Below are positions 1-11,347 of a DNA stretch of 64,000 nt, one piece after another. The position numbers and the translations under genes were made by a program. The stretch spans positions 4,836,001 through 4,900,000 of the forward strand of contig OZ014416.1 of NCBI GenBank assembly GCA_963965975.1. Direction: 5' to 3'. The notes beneath the pieces were generated by a model. That model searched no databases. It worked only from the letters and a program-made list of their open reading frames with translations, and was not told the DNA's origin. Source of the stretch: Xestospongia bergquistia. Taxonomy: Eukaryota > Porifera > Demospongiae > Haplosclerida > Petrosiidae. Every line of letters begins with the position of its first letter. Position 1 is the first letter of the stretch.

Positions 1-1615
1 CTCTTGCAAGAATGTCTGTATTACAATTATATGTAATTTCATGAATAAATGTACCCTTGTATCAAAGCTGGTCGAATCCCAAAAAAACAAATGATGTCAC
101 TATTATCTTAAAGATAGTATGGATTATAGGGAAAACTGTCTAATAAATTGTCTAATAAAATGTATTGACATTTTCAATATGTCACTCAACTGAACTCAAA
201 ACTCATCACAATTTGTATATTATTTCTAGTTTTTAAACATTCAAATATATTTCTTAATTCCAAACACATACACTAAGTACATGTAAGTCTATTGACTCAC
301 ATAACAAACTATTAATGGAATATAATCAAATCATTGTTATGTACACAACACATACTAGATAACATTATGTCATCTATTCCAATATTACTTATAGAACACA
401 GGTACATAGATTATGTATACATGTGTAATTAGTAATTTAATGATTATGGCTACTTAACTTTTATATGACAATCTCAATGACCATAGACAGTTATATTATA
501 TAGATGTCCCTATCAAGATGAAGCAACAGATACCCTATCTTTGTTTATTACTGAAATATAATAGAGACTAGAATGTAATGATATAGACTACATATACATT
601 GTTCATATAAAAGGTGATAATTACCTAACTAATGAAACATTACACAAAATCTTATATTTCTAACAACTAATCAATTCTACAATTAATGAACTACATGACT
701 TGTCATTAGTTTATTATTAATAAGAGCAGATGATGTGTACTACTTTACAGTATCATATTATATATTATTCAACAATAAAGATCATGTATTGATTAAATTA
801 ACTGATTAATTTACTATTCTAGTTGTTTTATATATAGATGAAAGATTCAATTAACAAACGAACTTTATTGCATTAACTTTAAAATTGAGAAATTATATTT
901 CATTGGACAGTATTATTTATTTTCCTATGTTTATTAAGATCAACATAATGTTTAATATTATGATAATTATAATTAGGACATAATTTATAGGGAATAGTAT
1001 GATGGATTCCTGACCAGCTGTGACACATACCACAAATATTTAGTGAAATTCAGCATGCTTCTCCTCAAACTCTTCACAGTATTGCTTTGTTGTCATTCTT
1101 TAATTTTTCCTATTGTCCTTTGTCTGGGACCAACCAACATCTTCCATCAATTCTGAAATTCTCAAAAAAATCAGCACTTTGCTTAAAAGATGTGCTCTCG
1201 TAAATAGGACAGTGGTTACTTGTCTCTTTTCTCAGTTTTTAACCTTCCATCCCTCTCAATTAGTTGCTCTGTTTCTAAGTTATGTCTTCTCTTTAAAATT
1301 ATTAACAACCTCCTTTATTTTCCTTCTGATATTTCATCAACCAATCTTCTCCAAGTCATGCTTCTCGTCACTTTGATCCTCTCACCTTTATCATCCCTTT
1401 ATCTCACTCATCTGCTACACAAAACTAATTTGTCCCTTCTGTTCTCTCTCTGTGGAATGTCATGTCAATTATTTATGAGTCAGATTAAAAAAATGACATC
1501 ATCATATAAAGGTAGTACAGACCTCATATTAAGTCAAATGTATATGTACAATTGTTCCATGTACTTCAGGAAACATAGTTTCAATATCAGTAAATTTACT
1601 ACATGAGTTCATTAA
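1..1615. other. AT-rich intergenic DNA, no gene seen
   Basis: No splice-consistent or family-recognisable coding exon was found. Two overlapping plus-strand reading frames (1113-1606) are leucine/serine/phenylalanine-rich, the usual look of pyrimidine-rich non-coding DNA. On the minus strand a short peptide-like stretch around 1030-1165 reads open in pieces but is interrupted and could not be assigned. Confidence 0.6.
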
Positions 1616-1619
1616 TTAC

Positions 1620-4600
1620 AAGCCTGGTTATTAAATTACTCCATACCTGTTCTATATGGTATTCTCATAATGAATCTTACCAACATTACCTATGTACTCT
1701 TAACAGAAGGAATTTATCTTTTATTAATAAATAAAGTGACTTACAGTGATGTGTCTTATAGTTCATAAATGTTATATCAATATTGTTTGATATTTGTTCC
1801 ATTAAGTTGATTATAATAATTTATAATTAGTTCATTATATTTAGAGGAATAGTATATGATCATTAATGGACATAATCTACTTCATATGACAGGATTAGTG
1901 GGTAATTTAGGTCCTCTTTCCTTTTGAAGCAATGAATGAAGACTTACTACAATATTATCATGGATCACAATCATTGGGAAAGTATTCTTGTAATAAAATT
2001 ACAATTAAATTAATATTATCATAATCAAATACATTCCTATATTACAAAAATGACTATTACAGATAATTTCAAACTTTATATTACAAGCAATAACTGTTTC
2101 TTAACATATTCTGACATTTCTGGGAGGAGACACCACAACTACTTTTATAATTGCCACGGCAACATCCCTATGCTTAGAAGAGTCATAACAATATCTATTA
2201 TAGACAACTTTACAAACCTTACCTTGTGAGCAAAACTGTTTCTTTAACATATTTCACCATTTCTGGGAGGACACACCCCACCCACTTTTGAAATTATCCT
2301 GATAACATTACTATGTACAGAATATTTATAAAACTTACTACTACAGACAACCTTAAACCTTAACTTACCAGCAATAACTATTTTTTTAACGTTTCTGACA
2401 TAGCTGGCTTGAGAAACCACACCTACTTTTAATACCCACAACAACAGTTCTATATTTAAAAAATGACTATTATAGACAACTTTAAACCTTAACTTACAAT
2501 AACTGTTTCTTTAACATAGTCTTCCATTTCTGGGAGGAGACACCACACCTACTTACAGAATTGCCATGACAACATTCCTCTGTATACAATAGTCAGAAAA
2601 ATGACATTTACAGACAAACTTAAAAACTTAAGTTACCAGCAAAAAACATACTTAACATATCATGACATATATGGGAGGGGACACCACACCCATTTTTATA
2701 ATAACCATGACTACATTCCTATACGTAGAAGAGTCATAAAAAAGACTATTTAAAAGTATTTGTCTAAATTAAAATCCAGTTTTCTCAGTTTGGTGTCAGG
2801 TCTGATCTACCACCCACATGACACTAAAATTTTAAAATTCATAGTAATAAATGAAATTTTTTCAGTTTGGGTGCTAAAGACCACACAGTAGTAAGATACA
2901 CTGGGATATATCATAGATTGTTCTGTTTGGTCTATAAGTTATACAATTATTTATTGTGTTTTTCAACTTGACACTCATAACGTTGTTTCTTACAAGTCAT
3001 GTACGTGTCAGTTTGTACATGTGTTCTATTAACAATAACAACTATTAATAGTTACAAGTAATTAGGTGTTTTTATTTTTCTAACAACCTTATCACTACCT
3101 TTATGACATCTATAATGATACAATGAAATAAAATTTCTACATGTATATATTAAGCTCATGAATTTAAAGCCTGGTTACTACACTACTCCCAGGGTTTAAT
3201 TTAGGGGGGGGGGGAGGGGGCATTTGTCCTCCCATTGCCAGAGTCTTGCCCGCCCCCCTTGGAAATTAGGTTAGCCATTTTTTAAAGGGGTAATTGGATG
3301 TAATGAATACAGAACTGAAACGTAACACAAGGAATATCCAACATAAGATAACCTTATGCTAAACACAAGGAGAATGTACAGTTTTTAACCTAAACAGCTA
3401 TTCTTCTACTCTTTCTGTTCCATGTCATTTGAAAACCACAAATAGTCTGAAAATGTGCCGGAAGCAATCTCAGAGGGTCTAAAATTTCTGGGGGGCATGC
3501 CTCCAGACTCCCCTAGAGGGTGCACTGTTGCACTCTATCCCTTCAACCCCCTAAATTTTCTCTAAGTATTATTTTGCCCCCCTCCCCTTGTTCTAAATGA
3601 ACCCAGACTCCACATCTGTTCTATATGGTAATCTCTTGATGAACACTACCAACACCATCTATGTACTCTTAGTAAAAGGACTTTACAGTTCCCATGACAA
3701 CACTCCTACATATAGGATAGTTATAAAATTACTTATAGACAATTTCAAACCTTAACTTAACTGTTTAAAATTTTGTTATCTGGGTGGAGACACCACACCT
3801 ACTTTTACAATCACCATGACAACATTACTATATATGGAATAGCTATAAAAATGACTATTATAGACAACTTTAAAACTTAAGTTACCAGTAATAACTCTCA
3901 ATATTTTCTTATTTATTGTAAAGACACCACACCCACTTTAGCAGTTGTCATAACGACATTTCTATGCAGACATTTGCAAACTTTAGGTTAATTAGCAATA
4001 ACTGTTTAATATTTGGGTGGACACACCACACCCACTTCAACAGTTGCCATGACAACATTCCTACAAATAATGTAGTCATAAAAATGACTATTACAAACAA
4101 ATTCTAACCTTGATTTACCAACAGAAACTGCTTCTTTAACTTATTGACTTTTCTGGGAGGATATACTACACCTAATTCACGCCAACATTCCTATGCATAG
4201 AAAAATCATAAGAATGATTACTACACCTTACATTACTGGCAAAACATATTCCGACATTTCTGGGAGAAGACACCACACCCACTCTTGAAATTGCCACAAT
4301 AAATTCCTATGTGTAAAATAGTTACTATTACAGACAACCTTAAATCTTAAGTTACTAGCAATAATTGTTTCTATAACCACTTCACCCATTTCTAGGACAC
4401 ACCACACCCACTTTTAAAATCACCATGACAACATTCCTATTCATAGAATACTCATAAAATGACTATTACAGACAATTTTAACCCTTAACTTACTGGCAAT
4501 AAATGTATCTTTAACATATCTGGGTTGAGACACGACACCTACTTTTTAATAGCCACAACAACATTTCTATATTAAAAAATGACTATTATAGACAATTTTA

Positions 4601-5866
4601 AACCTTAACATACCAACAATAACTGTTTCTTTAACATATTCTTTCCTTTCTGGGAGGAGACACCACAATTATTTATGCAATTGCCATGACAACATTCCTA
4701 TGTATTGAACAGTTAGAAAATGATATTTACAGACAACCTAAAATCTTAAGTTACCAGCAAAATATCATTCTTTAACATATTATGACATATCTGGGAGGAG
4801 ACACCACACCTACAACTATAGAAAGATCATAAAAATGACTAATTTATCTGAATTAAAATCCAGCTTGGTGTCAAACTGTCAATTCAGATCTAGCACTCAC
4901 TTGACACTAAATCAATGAGTTATTTTAAAATTTATAGTAATAAATTAAATTTTTTCACTCTGAGTGCTAAGACCACACAGCATAAAGGGATATACTATAG
5001 ATTTTTAATAAGGTTGCTCTGTTTGGTCTACAAGTTGTAAAATTAGTTACAGTCTTTTTCAACTTGACACTCGTTGCATTGTTTCTTATAAGTCATGTTA
5101 ACATCAGTTTGTACATGTGTTCCATTAACAATAGTAACTATCAATAGTTACAAGTTACTAAATATAATTAAGTGTTGTTACTTTTCTAACAACCTTATCA
5201 CTACCTTCTATAATGATACAATGGAATAAATTTATTATATGTACATATTAAGTTCATTAATTACAAGATTGGTTACTACACTACTCCACAAATGTTCTAT
5301 ATGGTATTCTCATAATGAATACTACCACCATGATCTATGTACTCTTAGTATCTTTTATAGTTGCCATGACAACATATAGAATAGTTGTAAAATGACTTAC
5401 AAACAATTTCAAACCTTAAGTTATCAGGAATAACTGTTTAACGTTTCTGTTAATCTGGGTGGACCCACCACACCCACTTTTACTTGTAGAATTTTAATAA
5501 AACGACTGTTATAAATAATTTTAAACCTTGAGTTACCAGCAATAACTCTTTTTTCAACATTAATTTTTCTAATATTCTGGGTAAAGAACCACACCCACAT
5601 TTACAGTTGCCATGACACCACTTCTATGTATAGAATATTACTTTTGTGGACAACTTCAAACCTTTTCTTATCAGGAACACCCACTTTTACAGTTGCCACA
5701 ACAACATTCCTATGTATAGAGTAGTCATAAAATGAGTATTACAGACAATTTCAAACTCTAAGTTACCAGCAATAACTGTTTAACATTTTTGTTATTCTGG
5801 GTGGAGACACCACACCTACTTTTAGAATTGACATGACCACATTCTTGTGTATTCCTATGCATTCCT
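1620..5866. repeat. Degenerate satellite (~140 bp) in a ~2.1-kb higher-order repeat
   Basis: A monomer of roughly 130-150 bp recurs. It has four recognisable parts: 'gacaacattcctatgtatag', 'tgactattacagacaa', 'accttaagttaccagcaata' and 'gggaggagacaccacaccca'. Good monomers start near 2150, 2290, 2432, 2565 and 2704, and again from about 3700 to 5860. The arrays are separated by a non-monomer block present near 2760-3190 and 4850-5260 ('aaaatccag...ttggtgtca'), about 2,090 bp apart, and by a linker ('aagcctggtta...gttctatatgg') near 1620, 3166 and 5262. So the array itself was tandemly duplicated. The same monomer reappears at 60.2-60.96 kb. Confidence 0.8.
3190..3606. mobile_element. Small non-autonomous DNA transposon (417 bp, hAT-like)
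   Basis: The element interrupts the satellite linker. The uninterrupted linker is visible near 5270. Its ends are imperfect inverted repeats: 'cagggtttaatttag' on the left, against 'ctgggttcatttaga' read inward from the right. It is flanked by a 5-bp direct repeat, actcc (3185-3189 and 3607-3611). The ends begin CAGGG, as in many hAT elements; the 5-bp duplication is shorter than the usual 8 bp, so the superfamily is uncertain. A run of about eleven G residues follows the left end. No coding sequence. Confidence 0.75.
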
Positions 5867-5867
5867 A

Positions 5868-6445
5868 GACACTTGTTATACAACACATAAATATCACATT
5901 TAGGTCAATCTAATGGAGTATGATCTACTTCAGTGTGTCATAAATCATGACAGCTGTCATTGGACATTACTGGTACTATCTGTTAGTTACTATTCATATC
6001 AGTAAAAAGATGTTATCATAAAGTCAACAGATCTTAATAAGAAACATGTAGAATACTTTGACTCATACAAAGGCTCAATTCAATCTTAGTGGACAAAATA
6101 TAGAAAATACAAGTAAATTAATTCTACATGTACAAACAGATCATTTATGGAGTCTTGTTGTAAAGACCAGAACTTGTCTGTGCTAAAATGGGATCAGTGA
6201 CAATACATTCACAGAACAGTGAGTAGTGAAGACCATATAATATTTTAATTAAATCCTGACAGTATTAATATGAACGTTTGGTAGTTTGACTTTAAAGTGT
6301 CACAACTACAATAACTTCAGGTTAGAATTCTTTCATTGACAGAACTGAGAGCAACAATAACAAATTGACTAGCCTTCACTTTCAGGTCAAAGTGCAATAA
6401 TAACAATGACAGACAACTAATCATGCAAACAATTAAAGCCCCTCT
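5868..6445. repeat. Left copy of a segment repeated at 62.8-64.0 kb
   Basis: The stretch starting 'acacttgttatacaacacat' and including 'gtcaacagatcttaataaga' and 'acaataacttcaggttagaa' is repeated, in the same orientation, at 62795-63235 and 63836-63980. The right copy carries about 600 bp of extra sequence in the middle. No reading frame in it looks coding, so it is an intergenic or intronic duplicate. Confidence 0.85.
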
Positions 6446-7661
6446 CACTTAGAAGTAATCAAATGTTAACAACCTTAACCTGTTCTTTTTGCAACAAGAC
6501 CTATCCACATAAGACTACAAATTCTTAACACACATTTACAACAATTATGAGAGATTTTCACTTATTTTAACACAAACTATTGCATAAGGTTACAACATTG
6601 GGCTACTTGTTATAGAGTGGGATCTGTAGTAAATACAAATACATTTTCAGAGGCTTTTCATAGAGTTTAACAATAAGAAACTTACATCAAAACAGAATAA
6701 ACATGCCGATAGTCTTAATGTTGCCTTGATCAAGATGTACGGAAATTCAGCTTCTTAAAGAATTGAGGAAGGCAGAAATAGGTAAAAATAGCCACAGGAA
6801 TTGTGAAATTATGAAACAGGATCAACCAACCAAGATATTATCTCCAAGTTCAATTATATCTTAAATAATAACAAATAGAATGTAAGAGCTCAGAATATGC
6901 AACACACACATTATGTAACAGAAAGTTATAATTGTAAAATTATGTGTCATGACTGTGAGTGTGTCCACATGCTTATATATGTACAAGTTTAGATACTGCT
7001 GTAAATATTACTATATGTAAACAAACTAGTGACAACATTGTCTGTAAAGACAGAACATCAACAGATACTGACTATTCATATTTTATTGATGAATCAAAGA
7101 GAGACAACGGAGAAAAAAAATAGACTTACAAGGGTAATCTCTATCTCTTAAAAGAGCAGAATATTGAAAGAAGAGTCTTGTTGTGGAATTAATAAGTAGC
7201 CATGAAATTGAAAAGGAAGTAAATGAAGATATTAAAGAAGATACAAGTTCAACAGTACATAAAGTTGGAGCCAGAATGGAGTCATTAATACTGAACAGAA
7301 AGCTATTAACAAATAAGTTGTCATTGTTTTGAAGCATAATGGGTAAAAGTTAAATGTTGAAGCCAAATTATATTACATCTATTGAATAATAATAACTTGA
7401 ACTTATTGTTAATAAATTATGACTTTAATATTATTTATGAATATGCATTTTATATCATTATTACCACATTTAACACAACATTATCATTTAATGGCAAAAT
7501 CTGTAATCTGTAAATATAAATTAAGGAGCAATAACTTACCATGTCATCCATTGTTTAGGAGTAAAGCCTTTACTTTCTTCAATACAATTTGGTATTCAGT
7601 ACTCTAAAGAGATAGTACATATATGCCAATCACATAAGTAATAAATACAACATGTATAAAG
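6446..7661. other. AT-rich non-coding DNA
   Basis: No supported gene. A minus-strand frame at 7083-7337 ends at a possible splice donor near 7127, and a weakly similar stretch lies around 9790-9860. The peptide is low-complexity and hydrophobic and matches no family I recognise, so it is not called. Confidence 0.5.
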
Positions 7662-8300
7662 CAGGGCCGTAGGAAGCTGACAAAAAGTGGTAGGGCCTTG
7701 AGTTGTTTTGCGCACGAAGCACACTGCGAAATTTTTGGGCCTATTTAGTATTCATGAAGGTGTGATTAATAATTAATTATGGCTAAAATCGTCCAAAAAC
7801 AGTTTGTCTTCTTTCTGTACAAATTAAATATTGTGCTATGTTTATCAAGTCAATATCGTCTGTTTCCTCTTTGTACACATTAAGTAGCATACAGTGATTT
7901 AATCTTTTTTGAGACATCGTTGATCTAATCTAATGCATTTCAGGGTAAGAAGCAACATCATTTGATTGTGCTTCTTTTCTTTTTCATACTCAGATACCAG
8001 CATCTCCGCAACATCCTGGGTTTGTGGAACAACCCTTTCAATGGCTACATCAAACAAATGTTTCTGAAATGACCTGTTTTTCTTTCCAAATGATCTCCTT
8101 GGGAAATTGATTGACTTCGGTTGGTTAGGCTTGGCACTGAGGGTGCTTGTGTCACAGGTGGTGATGGCATCAGACATGTGCTGTCATGCTTTGCTTGCAG
8201 AAGGAGGTGTGTCTTTCAATAATAATTATTATCAATGAATTTAATTAATTCAGTCTGAAAGGCTCTGGCCTACCCAGCCCACCCGCTTCCTACGGACATG
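7662..8300 (-). mobile_element. hAT-like transposon remnant with TTF/ZMYM-type zinc-finger start
   Basis: The two ends are inverted repeats ('cagggccgtaggaagc' on the left; the right end read inward is 'catgtccgtaggaagc'). Inside, on the minus strand (7899-8177, 92 codons), is a peptide containing FPRRSFGKKNRSFQ. This is the typical entry motif of the TTF-type/ZMYM-like zinc finger found at the N-terminus of hAT transposases and their domesticated relatives. Only this piece of the N-terminal region is present and no catalytic domain follows in 639 bp, so it is an internally deleted, non-autonomous copy. No clean target-site duplication was found. The interior has more CpG than the flanks. Confidence 0.65.
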
Positions 8301-8718
8301 CAGAGAATACATATATATTATGTGTACATATGCAAATAAAGATATAAAAACTCAAATCAAGTTACTACAAAATGTGACATTGGTTTTGAACTATCAGAAG
8401 TGCTACCATTTTTATGTCAAGTAACCAAACAATACCAGTATGTACTTCAATAGTTTGTACTTTAATGTTTCTGGTGTGAATCCTCAAAGGAAATCATCAA
8501 ACTATATTGAAAAAACACTACATACTGACTGGTATGAGACACTTACTGTACAATATTTGTGTCTATAAGTATTAATATATGTATGTAATGAGGTACATGT
8601 TATAATAACTTTATAACCTATAAATTTGAATTAGGCAAATTTATATAGCTTTGAGTGCTTTTTGAGCAATAGTAGTATAGTATGACCGTCAGAGAATCTA
8701 CTTACACAGTTTGGAATT
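8301..8718. other. AT-rich non-coding DNA
   Basis: Nothing recognisable in this stretch. Confidence 0.5.
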
Positions 8719-8720
8719 AC

Positions 8721-8813
8721 CTGACACTGTATTCTCATCAATGTGACCTGCTTCATTCCTTTTGTGATAGCGGATTTGAATAGTCATAAATTCTAGCGTT
8801 TGCTGTTTCCCAT
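8721..8813 (-). CDS. Possible isolated exon, unknown protein
   Basis: A 93-bp open stretch reads GKQQTLEFMTIQIRYHKRNE and onward with ordinary amino-acid composition. It is bounded by a plausible acceptor (…aacaag) and a donor (ggtaattc). I do not recognise the peptide and found no partner exons on the minus strand on either side. It could be a relic of a lost gene or a chance open frame. Confidence 0.25.
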
Positions 8814-8934
8814 CTTGTTCAAAAAGACAATACAATTATAATAATAGTAATTAAATCGTATTAACTTAAAATATGCAATTGGCCAATTATATTTTTAGTG
8901 TTAACGGATATCAAGTAGCACTCTAAGAGACACT

Positions 8935-9178
8935 ATGCTATCACTGTGACTCTGAATGGAAAACGAAGACACACTACGGAGAAATTAATGATGTACGTCC
9001 TTCTCCATCTAGTAGAAGGGCTAGGAGATCTTTTTTCTCCGTATCCAAGGCTATTGACGATGCTATATCTTTGAAGAAACAGACTCAAATATGCTAATGG
9101 TGTTCCAAGTCAACCACGTGTCCTACTGGCCGAACTCGACGCACGCATTGATCCCAGTCTACTGCCTTCTTGCCTTAC
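8935..9178 (+). pseudogene. Coding-like fragment, possible decayed 5' exon
   Basis: This is the most CpG-rich stretch of the left part of the window. On the plus strand it reads SSRRARRSFFSVSKAIDDAI (part of a longer open frame to 9097). After a one-base frame change near 9090 it reads ANGVPSQPRVLLAELDARID and onward to a stop at 9178. Both halves look like real protein, but a single frame does not cover them, no in-frame ATG starts them, and I do not recognise the family. It may be the decayed 5' part of the ankyrin-ROCO gene or a fragment of another gene. Confidence 0.35.
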
Positions 9179-9346
9179 ATAAGAGGATACAATTCAATGA
9201 CAAAGACTTCAATTGGTATTATCATTAAATAGAAAAATTGTTCATTATCATTAAATAGAAAAGTTAAATGAATAGAAAAAAATTTCCACAAAATCCCTTT
9301 TCTCTATTGCATATATAAAATACTGTATTCCTTCATTAATCAACAG

Positions 9347-9494
9347 GCAGAGCTACAAAAAATTAAAGCTAGTAGCAAAATGTTAGAAGACAAGTTTGAC
9401 AATGCACTATGTGAAATTAAGAACTTCATAAGTGGTTTCAAGGTCAAAGGTTTAGAAAGAGACAAAAGTTTCATCGGATGTTATAGTAAGCTAA
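9347..9494 (+). CDS. Candidate 5' exon (coiled-coil-like)
   Basis: It is open between an acceptor (atcaacag) and a consensus donor (gtaagt at 9495) and ends in phase 1. The peptide includes AELQKIKASSKMLEDKFDNA followed by LCEIKNFISGFKVKGLERDK, charged and helical-looking. By phase it could join the exon that starts at 11087 or the one at 11452. Function not recognised. It could belong to the large downstream gene. Confidence 0.4.
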
Positions 9495-9975
9495 GTAAGT
9501 AAAATAAGTTTATTTTAATCATTAAAATACCAGAATATCATCGGAAAATCATATAAAACAGTATAGGACAGAATATTTTTAATGGACATTTGAGTATGTC
9601 ATATTCTTTCATTCATATCCTTATTTAGCAAACCATTCAAGAACAAAGTGAATGTGAACATTGCAATGACAATTATTACTTAAGAAAAATCCCTAGTAGA
9701 TGATTCTATCACTGAAATAAAAGATATGTTCTTGTTTTTTTCTGAATAAACTTCATTTAATTATAACTAATAGCGACATAATTTATCATATACAAAAAAT
9801 AGACAACAGAGAAGAATATAACTTATAAGGATAATCTTTGATATCCTTTATAAAAACAAAAATATAGTTAGCTATTGACATAGAAAATGCTGTTTGTATG
9901 ACTAAACACCATAATAATAATTGTCCATTACTTTAGTTACATGACAAAGATTATGAACTATATCTATTTGTTTAG

Positions 9976-10050
9976 GAACTTGCTGATATAATCAATCTAG
10001 TAGATGTAGAGCAAACAAAATACAGAAAAAAACATCTCAACTCCAATATG
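9976..10050 (+). CDS. Candidate 5' exon
   Basis: A 75-bp open stretch after 'ttgtttag' and before 'gtacat' encodes ELADIINLVDVEQTKYRKKH plus LNSNM, phase 0 at both ends. Phase permits a join to an exon starting at 11218 or 11242, but not to the exon ending at 9494. Whether it belongs to the ankyrin-ROCO gene is inference. Confidence 0.35.
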
Positions 10051-10526
10051 GTACATACTGTATGTAGCTTTAATATACATTGTATTGTTGTATTTATTAC
10101 TAACACTAGCAAGAGACAGCTTTGTCTAGTTTAGAAATGGTAGTCATGATTTATACTACTCTTGTCACTTGTCAACATGATTCTGTTATTTACATGAGCT
10201 TTCCATGAAAACCTATATTATAAGGACTAATTGTTTGCTCAAATTTATTCAGCTGTGGTAGTGACATTCCATGTACATGAAAACATGCTAAATAAAATAG
10301 ATAACAGAGGTTGTTTAGAACAATGCAATATCATAATATCTATGAAAATATGCAAGTTACAATGGCATCTATATCACAAGTGTGACAATTGACAATGTAG
10401 TTTAACTGCAATGGATATGATATTCCATAAGGGTATAAATTTTTGTGGGGGATTTATTTCGCTGTATTTGTGGGTTGTTGTTTTATCACGAAATTTAACT
10501 TTTATTCCACCCACACATACTCACAT

Positions 10527-10665
10527 AAACAGCTGCTGCAAAGGGATCATGTTAGTTACTTCTTTCTCTTTTACACTGAAGTACTTCTCCGTCAACTGCC
10601 TCCCAGATTTCCTTGTATATATAATACCCTCTTACCATGGATTCATAGGAATAGCTAGCCATACT
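10527..10665 (-). pseudogene. Decayed fragment of an invertebrate repeat-associated domain (HIRAN-like)
   Basis: The minus strand reads KEIWEAVDGEVLQCKRERSN, then a stop, then HDPFAAAVYV. From memory this resembles the opening of a domain common in sponge and cnidarian multicopy genes, 'E.W....GE.L.C.RE..N..D.YAVAV'. A short ATG-led exon-like stretch (MASYSYESM followed by a donor) precedes it. The copy is interrupted and truncated. The family assignment needs a profile search. Confidence 0.35.
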
Positions 10666-11217
10666 TTGTAAAAATCATGCTATTATTTACGGAACACATG
10701 TACAAACTCAATTAAATCTTATTGTTTATGTTATATATCAAGACCATATGTAATAAATCTCACTTAGCTTGTTCATTTTATTGTATTGTATTTTCTCTCT
10801 AATTATAGCAACAATAAAGATGACAAAATGTTTAAATAATGTAGTGATCAATGATTACTTTTAAGAATTTTTTTTTAATCTGCTCATAACTGTTATTTTT
10901 TCTATTCAAACAAATCTTAATTGTTTATATGTATTTTTTCTGGTCATATAATTTTTAAAGGAAATAAGTATGACATATGTTTAAAGTCATTAATCCTAAA
11001 CTAATAGTCTTGATATTATCTTATATAACTGTGTTATTATTAAAATGTTTTCTACTTTGACGCATGTATTTGTAACACCTTTATAGTGAGGGCGTGTTAC
11101 CATACGTTAATTGGTGTGTACCATGACGACAGTCTGCTGATAAAAGTTATGAATATATTCACTTGTGTTGGTGTGGAAATACGTGACATAGACCTAATAA
11201 TTTGAAAACCATTCAAG

Positions 11218-11347
11218 TTCCACCCATATTGCATTATTAAGGCATCATGTGATAAATTCTATACCATATATGGTATACTTTTGTGTGGAGACAACAGCAA
11301 AGAAGGCTCTGAATCAAACAGAATTTGTGATTTAGTTGTTGATATAA
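11218..11347 (+). CDS. Ankyrin-ROCO gene, first confidently joined exon
   Basis: It reads KASCDKFYTIYGILLCGDNS and onward, and ends in phase 1 at a gtaagt donor. The open frame continues upstream to 11087 (after 'ttatag'), except for one in-frame TGA at 11203-11205. So either the acceptor is after 11217 (or 11241), or the longer exon is interrupted. The leftover A joins GT of the next exon to give serine. No domain recognised. Confidence 0.5.

Noticed and set aside
1113-1606. Two overlapping plus-strand reading frames
   Set aside because: Composition is Leu/Ser/Phe-rich as expected from pyrimidine-rich non-coding DNA; no splice context and no domain.
7083-7337. Minus-strand 84-codon frame with a possible donor near 7127
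   Set aside because: Low-complexity hydrophobic peptide, no partner exons, only a weak resemblance to a stretch near 9.8 kb.
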